Of a DNA stretch of 6,484 bases, positions 1 to 5,674 are shown in pieces. A program made the translations under genes and the position numbers. Positions within the stretch are counted from its first letter, which is position 1. The number at the start of each line of letters is the position of its first letter. This DNA comes from Bryobacterales bacterium. Lineage in GTDB: Bacteria > Acidobacteriota > Terriglobia > Bryobacterales > Bryobacteraceae. Location: contig JANXQZ010000035.1 of assembly GCA_025353235.1 (NCBI GenBank), forward strand, positions 1 through 6,484, in the 5' to 3' direction. The notes below the pieces were generated by a model, which ran no database searches, was not told where the DNA came from, and saw only the letters and a list, made by a program, of their open reading frames with translations.

Positions 1-1
1 G

Positions 2-424
2 TTGAAGAGCCTGCAACGCAGTGTGGGAATCACCTTCCTGTTCGTGACGCATGATCAAGAGGAAGCGCTCTCTTTGTCGGACCGCATTGGGGTAATGCAT
101 GCGGGCGTGCTCGAACAGGTTGGTACCCCCGAAGACATCTACCTGCGGCCCCAGACCCGCTTCGTAGCTTCATTCTTGGGAGCGATGAACTGGGTGGCGG
201 GGGTCGGCGTGCGTCCAGAGTCGGTTCGTATCTGCGCCGAGCCGCCCGGAAGACCTGGAACGATTCTGCATTGCACCTTTCTCGGGAACTGCCTCCAGAT
301 CGAGGCTCAGCTAGACGATGGTTCGCCGCTGGTGATTGAGACCTCCCGCCTAAACGGAAGCTATCAACCTGGAGATCGGGCGCACTTCCGATGGGAAGTC
401 GGCGACGAGCTGACATTCTCATGA
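2..424 (+). CDS. potA: Spermidine/putrescine-type ABC transporter ATP-binding protein, C-terminal part (5' end cut by window)
   Basis: This is the C-terminal 140 residues of an ABC ATPase that powers polyamine-type import on the cytoplasmic side of the membrane. The window opens inside the gene, so Walker A, the signature motif and Walker B lie upstream and the first codon here is not a start. The H-loop is visible as [10 protein letters not shown] (His at visible residue 17). It is followed by the usual end of the nucleotide-binding domain, [26 protein letters not shown] (about 35-60, hallmark residues QVGTP). A short TOBE-like regulatory domain follows, with GVRPESVRI at 69-77. The stretch between FLG and VRPES is only about ten residues, much shorter than in E. 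coli PotA as I recall it, so the regulatory domain is compact. The stop overlaps the potB start as ATGA. Assignment to potA rather than another MalK/CysA-like ATPase rests mainly on the potBCD neighbours. Confidence 0.9.
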   Translation: MKSLQRSVGITFLFVTHDQEEALSLSDRIGVMHAGVLEQVGTPEDIYLRPQTRFVASFLGAMNWVAGVGVRPESVRICAEPPGRPGTILHCTFLGNCLQIEAQLDDGSPLVIETSRLNGSYQPGDRAHFRWEVGDELTFS

Positions 425-1251
425 GCCGCCTGCGGAAAATCTTTCTGGCCCCGTCGTGGGCTATTATGATCGCTCTCTTCCTGACGCCTCTCGGTATCAT
501 CGTCGTTTACAGCGCACTTACCCGAGGTGCCTATGGCGGCTTTGCTTTTCCGTTTACATTGGAGAGCTACGCGCGGCTGATCGATCCGCTTTACCTGACC
601 ATCCTTGTAAGGTCGTTCTGGATCGCGGCTGCTTCCACCGCTGGCTGCCTGCTGCTCGGCTTTCCGCTCGCTCTGTTTATCTCGCGATCCGGCTCGCGCA
701 AGAACCTGTACCTGAGCCTGGTGATCCTGCCATTCTGGACAAGTTTCCTGATCCGCACGTACGCTTGGATGTTTCTGCTCCGCGACACCGGCCTGATTAA
801 CTCGACGCTAGCGAAGCTGGGGCTGATCCGCGAACCCTTGCCGCTGCTCTACAACGACGGAGCGGTGATCCTGGGGCTCGTCTATTCGTATCTGCCGTTC
901 ATGGTGCTGCCGCTCTACGCCACCCTCGAACGGCTCGACAAGAATCTGCTCGAAGCCGCAGCGGACTTGGGTGCGCGTCCCTGGCAGACGCTGGTCCGGA
1001 TCGTAATCCCGCTCTGTGCGCCTGGTATTCGGGCGGGCTCCATCCTCGTGTTCATCCCCTGCCTTGGCGCATATCTCACGCCTGACTTGCTAGGCGGCGG
1101 CAAGTCCGTCATGATTGGCAATCTCATCCAGAATCAGTTCACCACCGCTCGCGATTGGCCCTTCGGCTCTGCTATTTCGCTGGCGCTGATGGCTATCGTG
1201 ATGGTGCTGATGTATGTCTTCGTACGCCGCGATAAGGAGAGCCTCTTATGA
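421..1251 (+). CDS. potB: Spermidine/putrescine-type ABC transporter permease PotB
   Basis: This 276-residue inner-membrane permease is one half of the channel for polyamine-type uptake and pairs with PotC. Hydrophobic segments lie near residues 11-31, 64-87, 95-120, 147-167, 203-222 and 250-268, which fits six membrane spans. The EAA loop that docks on the ATPase is clear at 178-197 (EAAADLGA, then [12 protein letters not shown]). The segment [14 protein letters not shown] (238-251) closely resembles the PotB-specific RDWPFG region of E. coli, which separates PotB from PotC. I chose the ATG at 421 because it overlaps the potA stop as ATGA and gives a normal N-terminus. An in-frame ATG at 391 would add ten polar residues and has no well-placed ribosome binding site. 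No strong Shine-Dalgarno site precedes 421 either, so translation is probably coupled to potA. The stop overlaps the potC start. Confidence 0.93.
   Translation: MSRLRKIFLAPSWAIMIALFLTPLGIIVVYSALTRGAYGGFAFPFTLESYARLIDPLYLTILVRSFWIAAASTAGCLLLGFPLALFISRSGSRKNLYLSLVILPFWTSFLIRTYAWMFLLRDTGLINSTLAKLGLIREPLPLLYNDGAVILGLVYSYLPFMVLPLYATLERLDKNLLEAAADLGARPWQTLVRIVIPLCAPGIRAGSILVFIPCLGAYLTPDLLGGGKSVMIGNLIQNQFTTARDWPFGSAISLALMAIVMVLMYVFVRRDKESLL
1234..1239 (+). promoter_or_regulatory. Ribosome binding site of potC inside the end of potB
   Basis: AAGGAG lies 8 nt before the potC ATG at 1248, within the last codons of potB. It is the only strong Shine-Dalgarno site visible at the overlaps within the pot operon. 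This suggests potC can initiate on its own, while potB and potD depend more on coupling. Confidence 0.75.
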
Positions 1252-2012
1252 AGAGCCTTTCCCTCTACGCCGTCTTCGCATACATGTTTCTGCACGTGCC
1301 TTTGCTGATACTGGCGGCGTTCAGCTTTAACAGCTCGCGTTTCACGGTCTGGGAAGGATTTTCGCTGCGCTGGTATCGGGCCGCCTTTGCGGATGCGCAA
1401 CTCGGCGAGGCTGCCTGGAACAGTCTGGTAATCGCAGTCGCCGCTACTGTGGTCTCCACCGTCATTGGCACGTTCTGCGCGTACGGCCTTTGGAAACGCA
1501 GCGCTCCGGTCCTGGCGGGTTCGCTGTATCTTTCACTCGTAACGCCAGAAATCGTCACCGGCGTCTCGCTGCTTGCGTTCTATCAAGCCATCTTCCGCTT
1601 CCTGCACCTGCAACTTGGAATGCATACCGTGATCCTGGCTCACGTGGCGTTCTGCATTGCATACGTGGTCATCGTTGTGATGGCCCGCCTGCGCACGGTG
1701 GACGCGCAACTCGAGGAAGCCGCGCTCGATCTGGGCGCGAACGAATGGCAGGCGTTCCGCTACGTCACGCTTCCCGCGATTCTGCCCGGAGTGGTGTCGG
1801 CCGCGTTGCTCGCCTTCACCGTTTCATTCGACGATTATGTGATTACCAGCTTAGTGGCCGGGGTGGATTCGGAAACACTGCCGATGGTGATCTACGCGGT
1901 GGCGAGAAGGGGAGTAAATCCCATGCTGAATGCGATTTCAGCGCTGATCGTCTTCGGACTCGGCGCTCTGATCCTGATCTCCGAGCGGCTGCAAGCGAGA
2001 CCCGCTGCGTGA
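1248..2012 (+). CDS. potC: Spermidine/putrescine-type ABC transporter permease PotC
   Basis: This 254-residue inner-membrane permease is the second half of the transport channel. The N-terminus contains the PotC hallmark FSFNSSRF (25-32) followed by WEGFSLRWY. Further PotC-like segments are VTPEIVTGVSLL (98-109) and FTVSFDDYVITSLV (190-203). The EAA loop sits at 157-176 (EAALDLGA, then NEWQAF and RYVTLP). Hydrophobic stretches near 7-26, 59-80, 90-112, 126-147, 180-200 and 227-246 fit six spans, and the length is normal for the family. The ATG overlaps the potB stop as ATGA and is preceded by AAGGAG at 8 nt. The 3' end overlaps the potD start as GTGA. A PotI-like putrescine permease is the main alternative, but the gene order and the match to PotC favour this call. 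Confidence 0.93.
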   Translation: MKSLSLYAVFAYMFLHVPLLILAAFSFNSSRFTVWEGFSLRWYRAAFADAQLGEAAWNSLVIAVAATVVSTVIGTFCAYGLWKRSAPVLAGSLYLSLVTPEIVTGVSLLAFYQAIFRFLHLQLGMHTVILAHVAFCIAYVVIVVMARLRTVDAQLEEAALDLGANEWQAFRYVTLPAILPGVVSAALLAFTVSFDDYVITSLVAGVDSETLPMVIYAVARRGVNPMLNAISALIVFGLGALILISERLQARPAA

Positions 2013-3031
2013 AGCGGCGCGTGTTCCTGGGGACAGCCGCCGGTCTCGCAAGCTGCGTTCAGGACCGCCGCCCGCGCCTGAATGTTTTCAACTGGTCGGC
2101 TTACATCGACCCTCAAACCGTGCCGAACTTCGAACATGAGTTCGGATGCCGCGTGCGCTACGGCATCTATGAAAGTAACGAGGAGATGCTGGCCCGCGTG
2201 ATGAGCGGGAACTCAGGGTGGGATATCGTCTTCCCCACCGACTACCTCGTGAAGCCGATGCTCGCGAACGCTCTGCTCGCTGAAATCCAGCATGCTGAAC
2301 TAGCGAACCTGGGGAATCTAGAGCCTGCCTTCCAGAAGCCCGCCTGGGACTCTCAACTCCAGTGGTCGATTCCTTATATGGTGACAGCCGCGGGGATTGC
2401 CTATAACCGCAAGCTCGTGCCCCCACCCGCAGCTTGGTCCGATCTGTGGAGCGCTCGACTGAGCAATCGGATCACGATGCTGGATGATCCATTCGACGTC
2501 ATGGGCGCGTGCCTGAAGAAGCTGGGCCTGTCGGTGAATTCGACGAATCCCGCGCAGCTGAGAGCCGCCCAGCATGAAGCCGTCATGCAGAAGCCGCTGT
2601 TGCGCGCTTACTTGAACGCGGAGGTTCGCGACCAGTTAGTAAGTGGCGATGTTCTCGCGGCGCAGATGTGGAATACTACTGCGCAGCAAGCCATGGATGC
2701 TTCGCCGGAGATTAGCTTCGTCTTTCCACGAGAAGGATATGCAGTGTATCCCGACTGCATGGTGATCCTGCGGGAGAGCAGGCATCAGGAGCTTGCGCAC
2801 CGCTTTCTCGACTTCATGTTGCGTCCACAAGTGGCTGCTGCCAACGCTCTGGCGGCCCGAACTACTAGTACGAACGCTGCCGCGCGCATGCTGCTGCCGG
2901 AAGGATTTCGGAATAATCCGACGCTGTATCCACCGCCCGAGGTGTTCGTTCGTGGCGAGTGGGCTGATACGCTGTCCCCTGCGGCCCAGCGCCTCCGCGA
3001 CCGTATCTGGACTGAGATCAAGAGCGCTTAG
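2009..3031 (+). CDS. potD: Extracellular polyamine-binding lipoprotein of PotD/PotF type with Tat-like signal
   Basis: This 340-residue solute-binding protein delivers ligand to PotBC. I chose the GTG at 2009, which overlaps the potC stop as GTGA. It yields MKRRVFLGTAAGLASC, which combines a twin-arginine-like motif (RRVFLG, residues 3-8) with a lipobox (LASC, Cys16). The protein is therefore predicted to be folded before export and then lipid-anchored. The open frame extends upstream, but that part merely overlaps potC. Family landmarks are NVFNWSAYI (25-33), YESNEEM (54-60), WDIVFPTDY (71-79), SIPYM (120-124), WSDLW (143-147), LDDPFDV (158-164), MWN (220-222), FPREG (239-243), FLRP-like FMLRP (269-273) and RGEWAD (315-320). 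Aligned by eye to E. coli PotD, the ligand residues W34, Y37, Y85, D168, W229 and D257 are kept (W29, Y32, Y79, D160, W221, D249). E36, E171, W255, Y293 and Q327 appear as A31, D163, Y247, T285 and A319. Ligand identity is therefore uncertain. No terminator is evident just after the stop. Confidence 0.9.
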   Translation: MKRRVFLGTAAGLASCVQDRRPRLNVFNWSAYIDPQTVPNFEHEFGCRVRYGIYESNEEMLARVMSGNSGWDIVFPTDYLVKPMLANALLAEIQHAELANLGNLEPAFQKPAWDSQLQWSIPYMVTAAGIAYNRKLVPPPAAWSDLWSARLSNRITMLDDPFDVMGACLKKLGLSVNSTNPAQLRAAQHEAVMQKPLLRAYLNAEVRDQLVSGDVLAAQMWNTTAQQAMDASPEISFVFPREGYAVYPDCMVILRESRHQELAHRFLDFMLRPQVAAANALAARTTSTNAAARMLLPEGFRNNPTLYPPPEVFVRGEWADTLSPAAQRLRDRIWTEIKSA

Positions 3032-3117
3032 TCCATTTACTCCGGGTCAAGAATTATGAGAAAACATCGAGAGTTTCTGCCCCTTTCAAATACTATATTT
3101 TTTACGAAACTATGGCC

Positions 3118-3195
3118 ACGAAGTCTTGAGAGAGGAAAAAAACTCTCTTGGTCCTTGACCACTTGGAGTCAAGGCTGTTAGGATTATGACTTCGT
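3118..3195 (+). other. Nested inverted repeats, possible three-way-junction RNA element
   Basis: ACGAAGTC (3118-3125) is perfectly complementary to GACTTCGT (3188-3195). Between these outer arms lie two further perfect hairpins: AGAGAG/CTCTCT (3129-3134 with 3143-3148, loop GAAAAAAA) and CCTTGAC/GTCAAGG (3153-3159 with 3168-3174, loop of 8). The geometry is that of an outer stem closing two arms. An alternative hairpin TGGTC-CTT-GACCA (3149-3161) would exclude the second arm, so two states are possible. No U-tract follows, so it is not a standard terminator. It may be a 3'-UTR element of the pot mRNA, a small RNA or a DNA-level repeat. I do not recognise a family. The strand is assumed from the direction of the neighbours. 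Confidence 0.4.
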
Positions 3196-3228
3196 AATAA
3201 ATCGCGTTCCTTGTGGCGTTTGAGGAAA

Positions 3229-3289
3229 GCCCTGCCTTGCGGGCGTTAGTGTAGACCGTTGTGAGGGCGCGGGTAGAAGTGTACCCGTG
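3229..3289. other. Two consecutive hairpins
   Basis: The first hairpin pairs GCCC with GGGC and continues with GC/GC past a bulged T, with a CTT loop (3229-3244). The second is an 8-bp stem, CGCGGGTA with TACCCGTG (3268-3275 and 3282-3289), containing one G-T pair and a 6-nt loop GAAGTG. Neither is followed by a T-run on the + strand. They continue the structured region that begins at 3118. No function can be assigned. Confidence 0.35.
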
Positions 3290-3303
3290 AATTCCAAAGC
3301 GGC

Positions 3304-3336
3304 AAAAAAAAGGCTAAGCAACTTGGTTGCGCGGCC
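3304..3336 (-). terminator. Terminator-like hairpin reading leftward, with no minus-strand gene upstream of it
   Basis: Read on the minus strand, GGC-CGC-GCAAC-CAA-GTTGC-TTA-GCC is followed directly by eight T (complement of the A-run 3304-3311). The inner stem has 5 bp, then a 3x3 internal loop and a 3-bp outer stem. The shape and T-tract fit an intrinsic terminator, although the stem is interrupted. It would end a leftward transcript starting somewhere in about 3340-3480, yet no minus-strand gene is present there. It could serve an antisense or small RNA, or be a remnant or a chance structure. Confidence 0.35.
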
Positions 3337-3385
3337 GATCAGTAGTTGTGGCTGACTTACAGAATCAGTTACAGCTGTCGTCTCG

Positions 3386-3403
3386 AAGACGGTGCCGAGA
3401 ATA
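3386..3403 (+). promoter_or_regulatory. Copy of the motif found at the PEP-CTERM promoter
   Basis: This 18-mer ends in GTGCCGAGAATA and matches 15 of 18 positions of 5652-5669, where GTGCCTAGAATA forms part of the promoter and operator-like palindrome. Here the right arm of the palindrome is not kept (TCCCC instead of GGCAC). The motif lies about 70 nt before the propeller gene start. It may be a half-site for a shared regulator. This is inferred from similarity alone. Confidence 0.3.
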
Positions 3404-3464
3404 TCCCCTATTCCGGCCTGACACGATACACGGCGGCCAAGTTTAAAATTTTCAAAGACCAGTC

Positions 3465-3469
3465 AGGAG
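3465..3469 (+). promoter_or_regulatory. Ribosome binding site deciding the GTG start at 3474
   Basis: AGGAG precedes the GTG at 3474 by 4 nt, which is close but usable. It supports this start because translation from 3474 gives a complete signal peptide at once, and no better-placed start is seen nearby. Confidence 0.6.
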
Positions 3470-3473
3470 AACT

Positions 3474-5462
3474 GTGCGCTTTTATAAACTCAAGTCAGGT
3501 TTGAGCAATTTAGGGAATGGACTGCTGTTAGCGGCTCTTTCCACGGCTGCCGTCAACGCTCAGCCGTATGCTTACGTTGCCAACGTCACAGGATTTACGG
3601 TATCTGTAGTGAACACGAAGAACGACAGCGTGGTTGCCAGCATTTCGGTTCCCGGCCCCAGCGGGTTGGCTGTGACCGCTGACGGATCGTCGATATACGT
3701 GACTTCGCAAAATACCAATAGCGTAGCCGTGATCAGCGCGGCGAGCAACTCGGTCGTCGCGACGATCGGGGTGGGAGCGATACCTGCGGCTTTGGCTATC
3801 AGTCCGAACGGCTCCCAGGTTTATGTAGTCGCTCAAGGAGCGAACCAGATCTCGGTAATAGACATCGCGTCAAAGTCCATGGTGGCCTCCATTCCCGTTG
3901 GCTTGCGGCCTACCTCGGTAACTTTCAACCCGGACGGTAGCCGCGCATTCGTGACGAACCTTTGGTCTGGAAGCGTCTCTGTCATCGACACCAATTCGAA
4001 GTCGGTGATTGCTTCTTTCAACGCCGATTCTGGACCGAGCGCGACTGCCGTTTCGCCCAACGGTCGCACCCTTTACGTGACGAATCAATACTCTGGAACC
4101 GTGACGGTTCATGACAGCTCTTCGGGCAATCTCCAGGCGAACATTTCCGGCTTTTCCTTTCCAACGTCGATTGCCATCACCCCGGACGGCAGCAAAGCGT
4201 ACATAACGAACGCAAACGGGTCTTCGGTGTCCGTGATTTCCACGGCCACAAACACCGTCATTGCCACTGCGGCGGTGGGCACGTTCCCAACATCGGTAGC
4301 CATCAGCCCCGATGGCTCGCGTGCTTACGTGGCGAACGAATACAGCTTCTCGGCCTCGGTCATCGATACGGGCACGAACGCGGTCGTGAACACGATTGCG
4401 CGCATCGGTCTCTACCCATACGCAGTTGCCATGATACAGCCCCGTCAGGCTATCGCTGTTGTTCCTACGCCCGTGCCCACCCCGGTTCCAGTTCCGGTGC
4501 CGGTCCCAACCCCGGTCTGCTCCAGTTCGATTTCGGCGAACAGCGTGTCGTTTAACTGGAATGGAGGAGCGGGATCGGTCGCGGTTACCTCCAACTGTCC
4601 CTGGACTGCCACCAGCAACGCCTCCTGGGTCCAGATCACTGCGGGACAGAGCGGCAGCGGAAATGGAACCGTGAACTTCAACGTCGGCGCGAGTGCCACC
4701 ACGTCGGCCGCGAGCGGGACTCTGACGATCGCGGGTCAGACCTTCACGGTCAATCTTTCTGGTCTTGTGTGCGCCTATTCTCTGTCGAGCGGCTCCGCGG
4801 CAATCGCTTGGGGCGGCGGCAACGGAAGCGTAACGGTAAGCGCTCAACCGGGTTGCGGCTGGAACGCGTCTTCCGACTCTTCGTGGCTGACAATCTCTTC
4901 AGGCGCATCCGGAAATGGGCCTGGAACGGTGGTTTTCTCGGCGGCATCGAACAACTCAACGGCGCCCCAGACAGGCACGCTGATGATCGGCGGTCAGAAA
5001 TTCACGTTGAATGAAGCCGGTGAAGGTTTTGCGGCGATTCGGCTTAGCGCCGGCAGCAGCACTAGCCTAACCGATTCCAACGGAAATACGTGGGGTGCAG
5101 ATACGCAGCAAGGCAATCACGCCGAGACGATCAGCCCTATTTCCGGCACCAATATGCAGGCACTCTATCAAAAAGAGAGCTGGTCCACCGGACCCTTGCA
5201 GTATCAGTTCAGCGTTCCAAACGGCGCATTCACTGTGAAACTGCATTTTGCCGAGTTCTACCTGGCGCAGAGAGGGCAACGCGTTTTCAATATCGTGATC
5301 AATGGCACCACGGTCTACCCGGGATTTGACATACTCGCTCAGACTACTCCAAATAGCGCGGTTGATGAAACGTTCCCGATTAGCGTGAGCAATGGTCAAA
5401 TAGTAATCCAGCTGATTCCGGTTACGGGCTCCCCGAAGCTCAGCGGACTACAGATTTACTAG
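3474..5462 (+). CDS. Secreted YVTN beta-propeller protein with two BACON domains and a malectin-like domain
   Basis: This is a 662-residue exported protein of unknown specific role. The N-terminus is a Sec signal peptide: basic start MRFYKLK, hydrophobic core about 13-24, likely cleavage after VNA (29). Residues about 31-321 carry seven YVTN repeats whose aromatic positions fall at 34, 75, 117, 159, 201, 243 and 285, an almost exact 42-residue period, which fits a complete seven-bladed propeller. A Pro-Val linker (331-348) leads to two BACON-type domains at about 349-430 (C349, C375, W377, W385) and 433-515 (C433, C461, W463, W471), each with two cysteines. The C-terminus (about 520-662) looks like malectin: IRLSAG, D534, W540, D543, Y565, HFAE 591-594, RVFN 603-606 and F618-D619. 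BACON and malectin domains are linked to carbohydrate or glycoprotein binding, so an extracellular glycan-binding or adhesion role is my inference. There is no PEP-CTERM or membrane anchor at the end. It is followed by its own terminator and is probably monocistronic. Confidence 0.9.
   Translation: MRFYKLKSGLSNLGNGLLLAALSTAAVNAQPYAYVANVTGFTVSVVNTKNDSVVASISVPGPSGLAVTADGSSIYVTSQNTNSVAVISAASNSVVATIGVGAIPAALAISPNGSQVYVVAQGANQISVIDIASKSMVASIPVGLRPTSVTFNPDGSRAFVTNLWSGSVSVIDTNSKSVIASFNADSGPSATAVSPNGRTLYVTNQYSGTVTVHDSSSGNLQANISGFSFPTSIAITPDGSKAYITNANGSSVSVISTATNTVIATAAVGTFPTSVAISPDGSRAYVANEYSFSASVIDTGTNAVVNTIARIGLYPYAVAMIQPRQAIAVVPTPVPTPVPVPVPVPTPVCSSSISANSVSFNWNGGAGSVAVTSNCPWTATSNASWVQITAGQSGSGNGTVNFNVGASATTSAASGTLTIAGQTFTVNLSGLVCAYSLSSGSAAIAWGGGNGSVTVSAQPGCGWNASSDSSWLTISSGASGNGPGTVVFSAASNNSTAPQTGTLMIGGQKFTLNEAGEGFAAIRLSAGSSTSLTDSNGNTWGADTQQGNHAETISPISGTNMQALYQKESWSTGPLQYQFSVPNGAFTVKLHFAEFYLAQRGQRVFNIVINGTTVYPGFDILAQTTPNSAVDETFPISVSNGQIVIQLIPVTGSPKLSGLQIY
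3567..4436 (+). repeat. Seven tandem 42-residue YVTN propeller repeats
   Basis: The coding DNA repeats with a period of about 126 bases. Each unit carries a core like SPDGSRAYVTN, followed by SVSVIDT and a V-P-[TS]-S turn. The repeats are alike in protein but clearly diverged in DNA, so there is no sign of recent expansion or of recombination-prone identical copies. The first interval is 41 residues and the other five are 42. Confidence 0.85.
4464..4517 (+). repeat. Val-Pro repeat linker
   Basis: Eighteen codons encode PTPVPTPVPVPVPVPTPV, an extended stiff linker that separates the propeller from the BACON domains. The DNA is a low-complexity tract of CCN and GTN codons with mixed third bases, so slippage is less likely than in a pure repeat. 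Confidence 0.85.
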
Positions 5463-5476
5463 GTATTGACAAACCT

Positions 5477-5510
5477 CAAGGGTCGGGTTTGTTCCGGCCC
5501 TTGTTCTCTC
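5477..5510 (+). terminator. Intrinsic terminator of the propeller gene
   Basis: CAAGGGTCGG (5477-5486) pairs with CCGGCCCTTG (5494-5503) over 10 bp with one T-G wobble and a 7-nt loop. A T-rich tail TTCTCTC follows. It starts 14 bases after the stop codon, which suits a terminator for the preceding gene and isolates it from the PEP-CTERM gene. Confidence 0.8.
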
Positions 5511-5638
5511 CTCCTCATATCCAACCCTTCTACCGTAAGCTTCCTTACTTCATGACTTTGTATTCCAGGCAAAGCTCGGCACTAAGTACCTTCTGCGAAC
5601 TAGATTCTATTAAACACTTGCATTTGGGACCTAAACCG

Positions 5639-5668
5639 TTGAGAATAGCTCTAGACAGTGCCTAGAAT
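5639..5668 (+). promoter_or_regulatory. Sigma-70-type promoter of the PEP-CTERM gene
   Basis: TTGAGA (5639-5644) and TAGAAT (5663-5668) each match the -35 and -10 consensus at 5 of 6 positions and are separated by 18 nt. Transcription would start near 5675, giving a short leader of about 20 nt that contains the Shine-Dalgarno site. A weaker pair (TTGCAT at 5618 and GAGAAT at 5641, 17-nt spacer) overlaps the same area. Confidence 0.55.
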
Positions 5669-5674
5669 AGGCAC
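5658..5674. promoter_or_regulatory. Inverted repeat over the -10 box, candidate operator
   Basis: GTGCCTA-GAA-TAGGCAC is a perfect 7-bp inverted repeat with a 3-nt centre. Beyond two unpaired positions on each side, AGA (5653-5655) and TCT (5677-5679) pair as well, extending the symmetry. It contains the predicted -10 box at its centre, the position where a dimeric repressor would block RNA polymerase. If transcription starts near 5675, the palindrome is not in the mRNA, which favours a DNA operator over an RNA hairpin. The regulator is not in the window. Confidence 0.55.

Larger units (their letters stand above)
3032..3473. other. 442-base gene-free region rich in inverted repeats
   Basis: No convincing protein gene lies between the pot operon and the propeller gene, and the base composition looks more AT-rich than the flanking genes. 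From left to right it holds: an unstructured AT-rich stretch with a T-run (to about 3113); a possible three-way-junction element (3118-3195); two hairpins (3229-3244 and 3268-3289); a leftward terminator-like hairpin (3304-3336); a direct repeat TTACAG at 3357 and 3369, 12 nt apart; the palindrome ACAGCTGT (3371-3378); a small hairpin CGTCT-CGA-AGACG (3379-3391); and a motif shared with the downstream PEP-CTERM promoter (3386-3403). TAAAAT at 3444-3449 could be a -10 box, but I see no well-spaced -35 box. No U-tract terminator serving the pot operon is visible on the + strand. Confidence 0.6.

Noticed and set aside
391..420. Earlier ATG start for potB
   Set aside because: It adds ten charged residues ahead of the membrane segment, lacks a well-spaced Shine-Dalgarno site, and overlaps potA by 34 nt instead of the 4-nt ATGA overlap seen at 421.
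1490..2008. Upstream extension of the potD reading frame by 173 codons
   Set aside because: It lies entirely inside potC in another frame and encodes arginine-rich low-quality sequence. The GTG at 2009 gives a proper lipoprotein signal and a normal family length.
3056..3181. Small + strand ORF of 41 codons starting ATGAGAAAACAT
   Set aside because: There is no good ribosome binding site, no recognisable protein feature, and it runs through the nested inverted repeats, whose structure better explains the sequence.
3567..4436. Possible CRISPR or DNA satellite because of the regular 126-base period
   Set aside because: The period is that of a coding propeller repeat. The DNA units are diverged and in frame, with no spacers.
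4445..4702. Minus-strand ORF with a Gly-Thr/Gly-Val repeat
   Set aside because: The repeat is the reverse complement of the Val-Pro linker codons of the real gene.
3870..4847. 325-codon ORF on the minus strand
   Set aside because: It is a shadow of the propeller/BACON gene. It is dominated by Arg, Gly and His from reverse-complemented repeats and has no domain or ribosome site.
5606..5623. Possible sigma-54 promoter because of TTGCA at 5618
   Set aside because: The required GG of the -24 element is missing at the right spacing, while a good sigma-70 pair lies just downstream.
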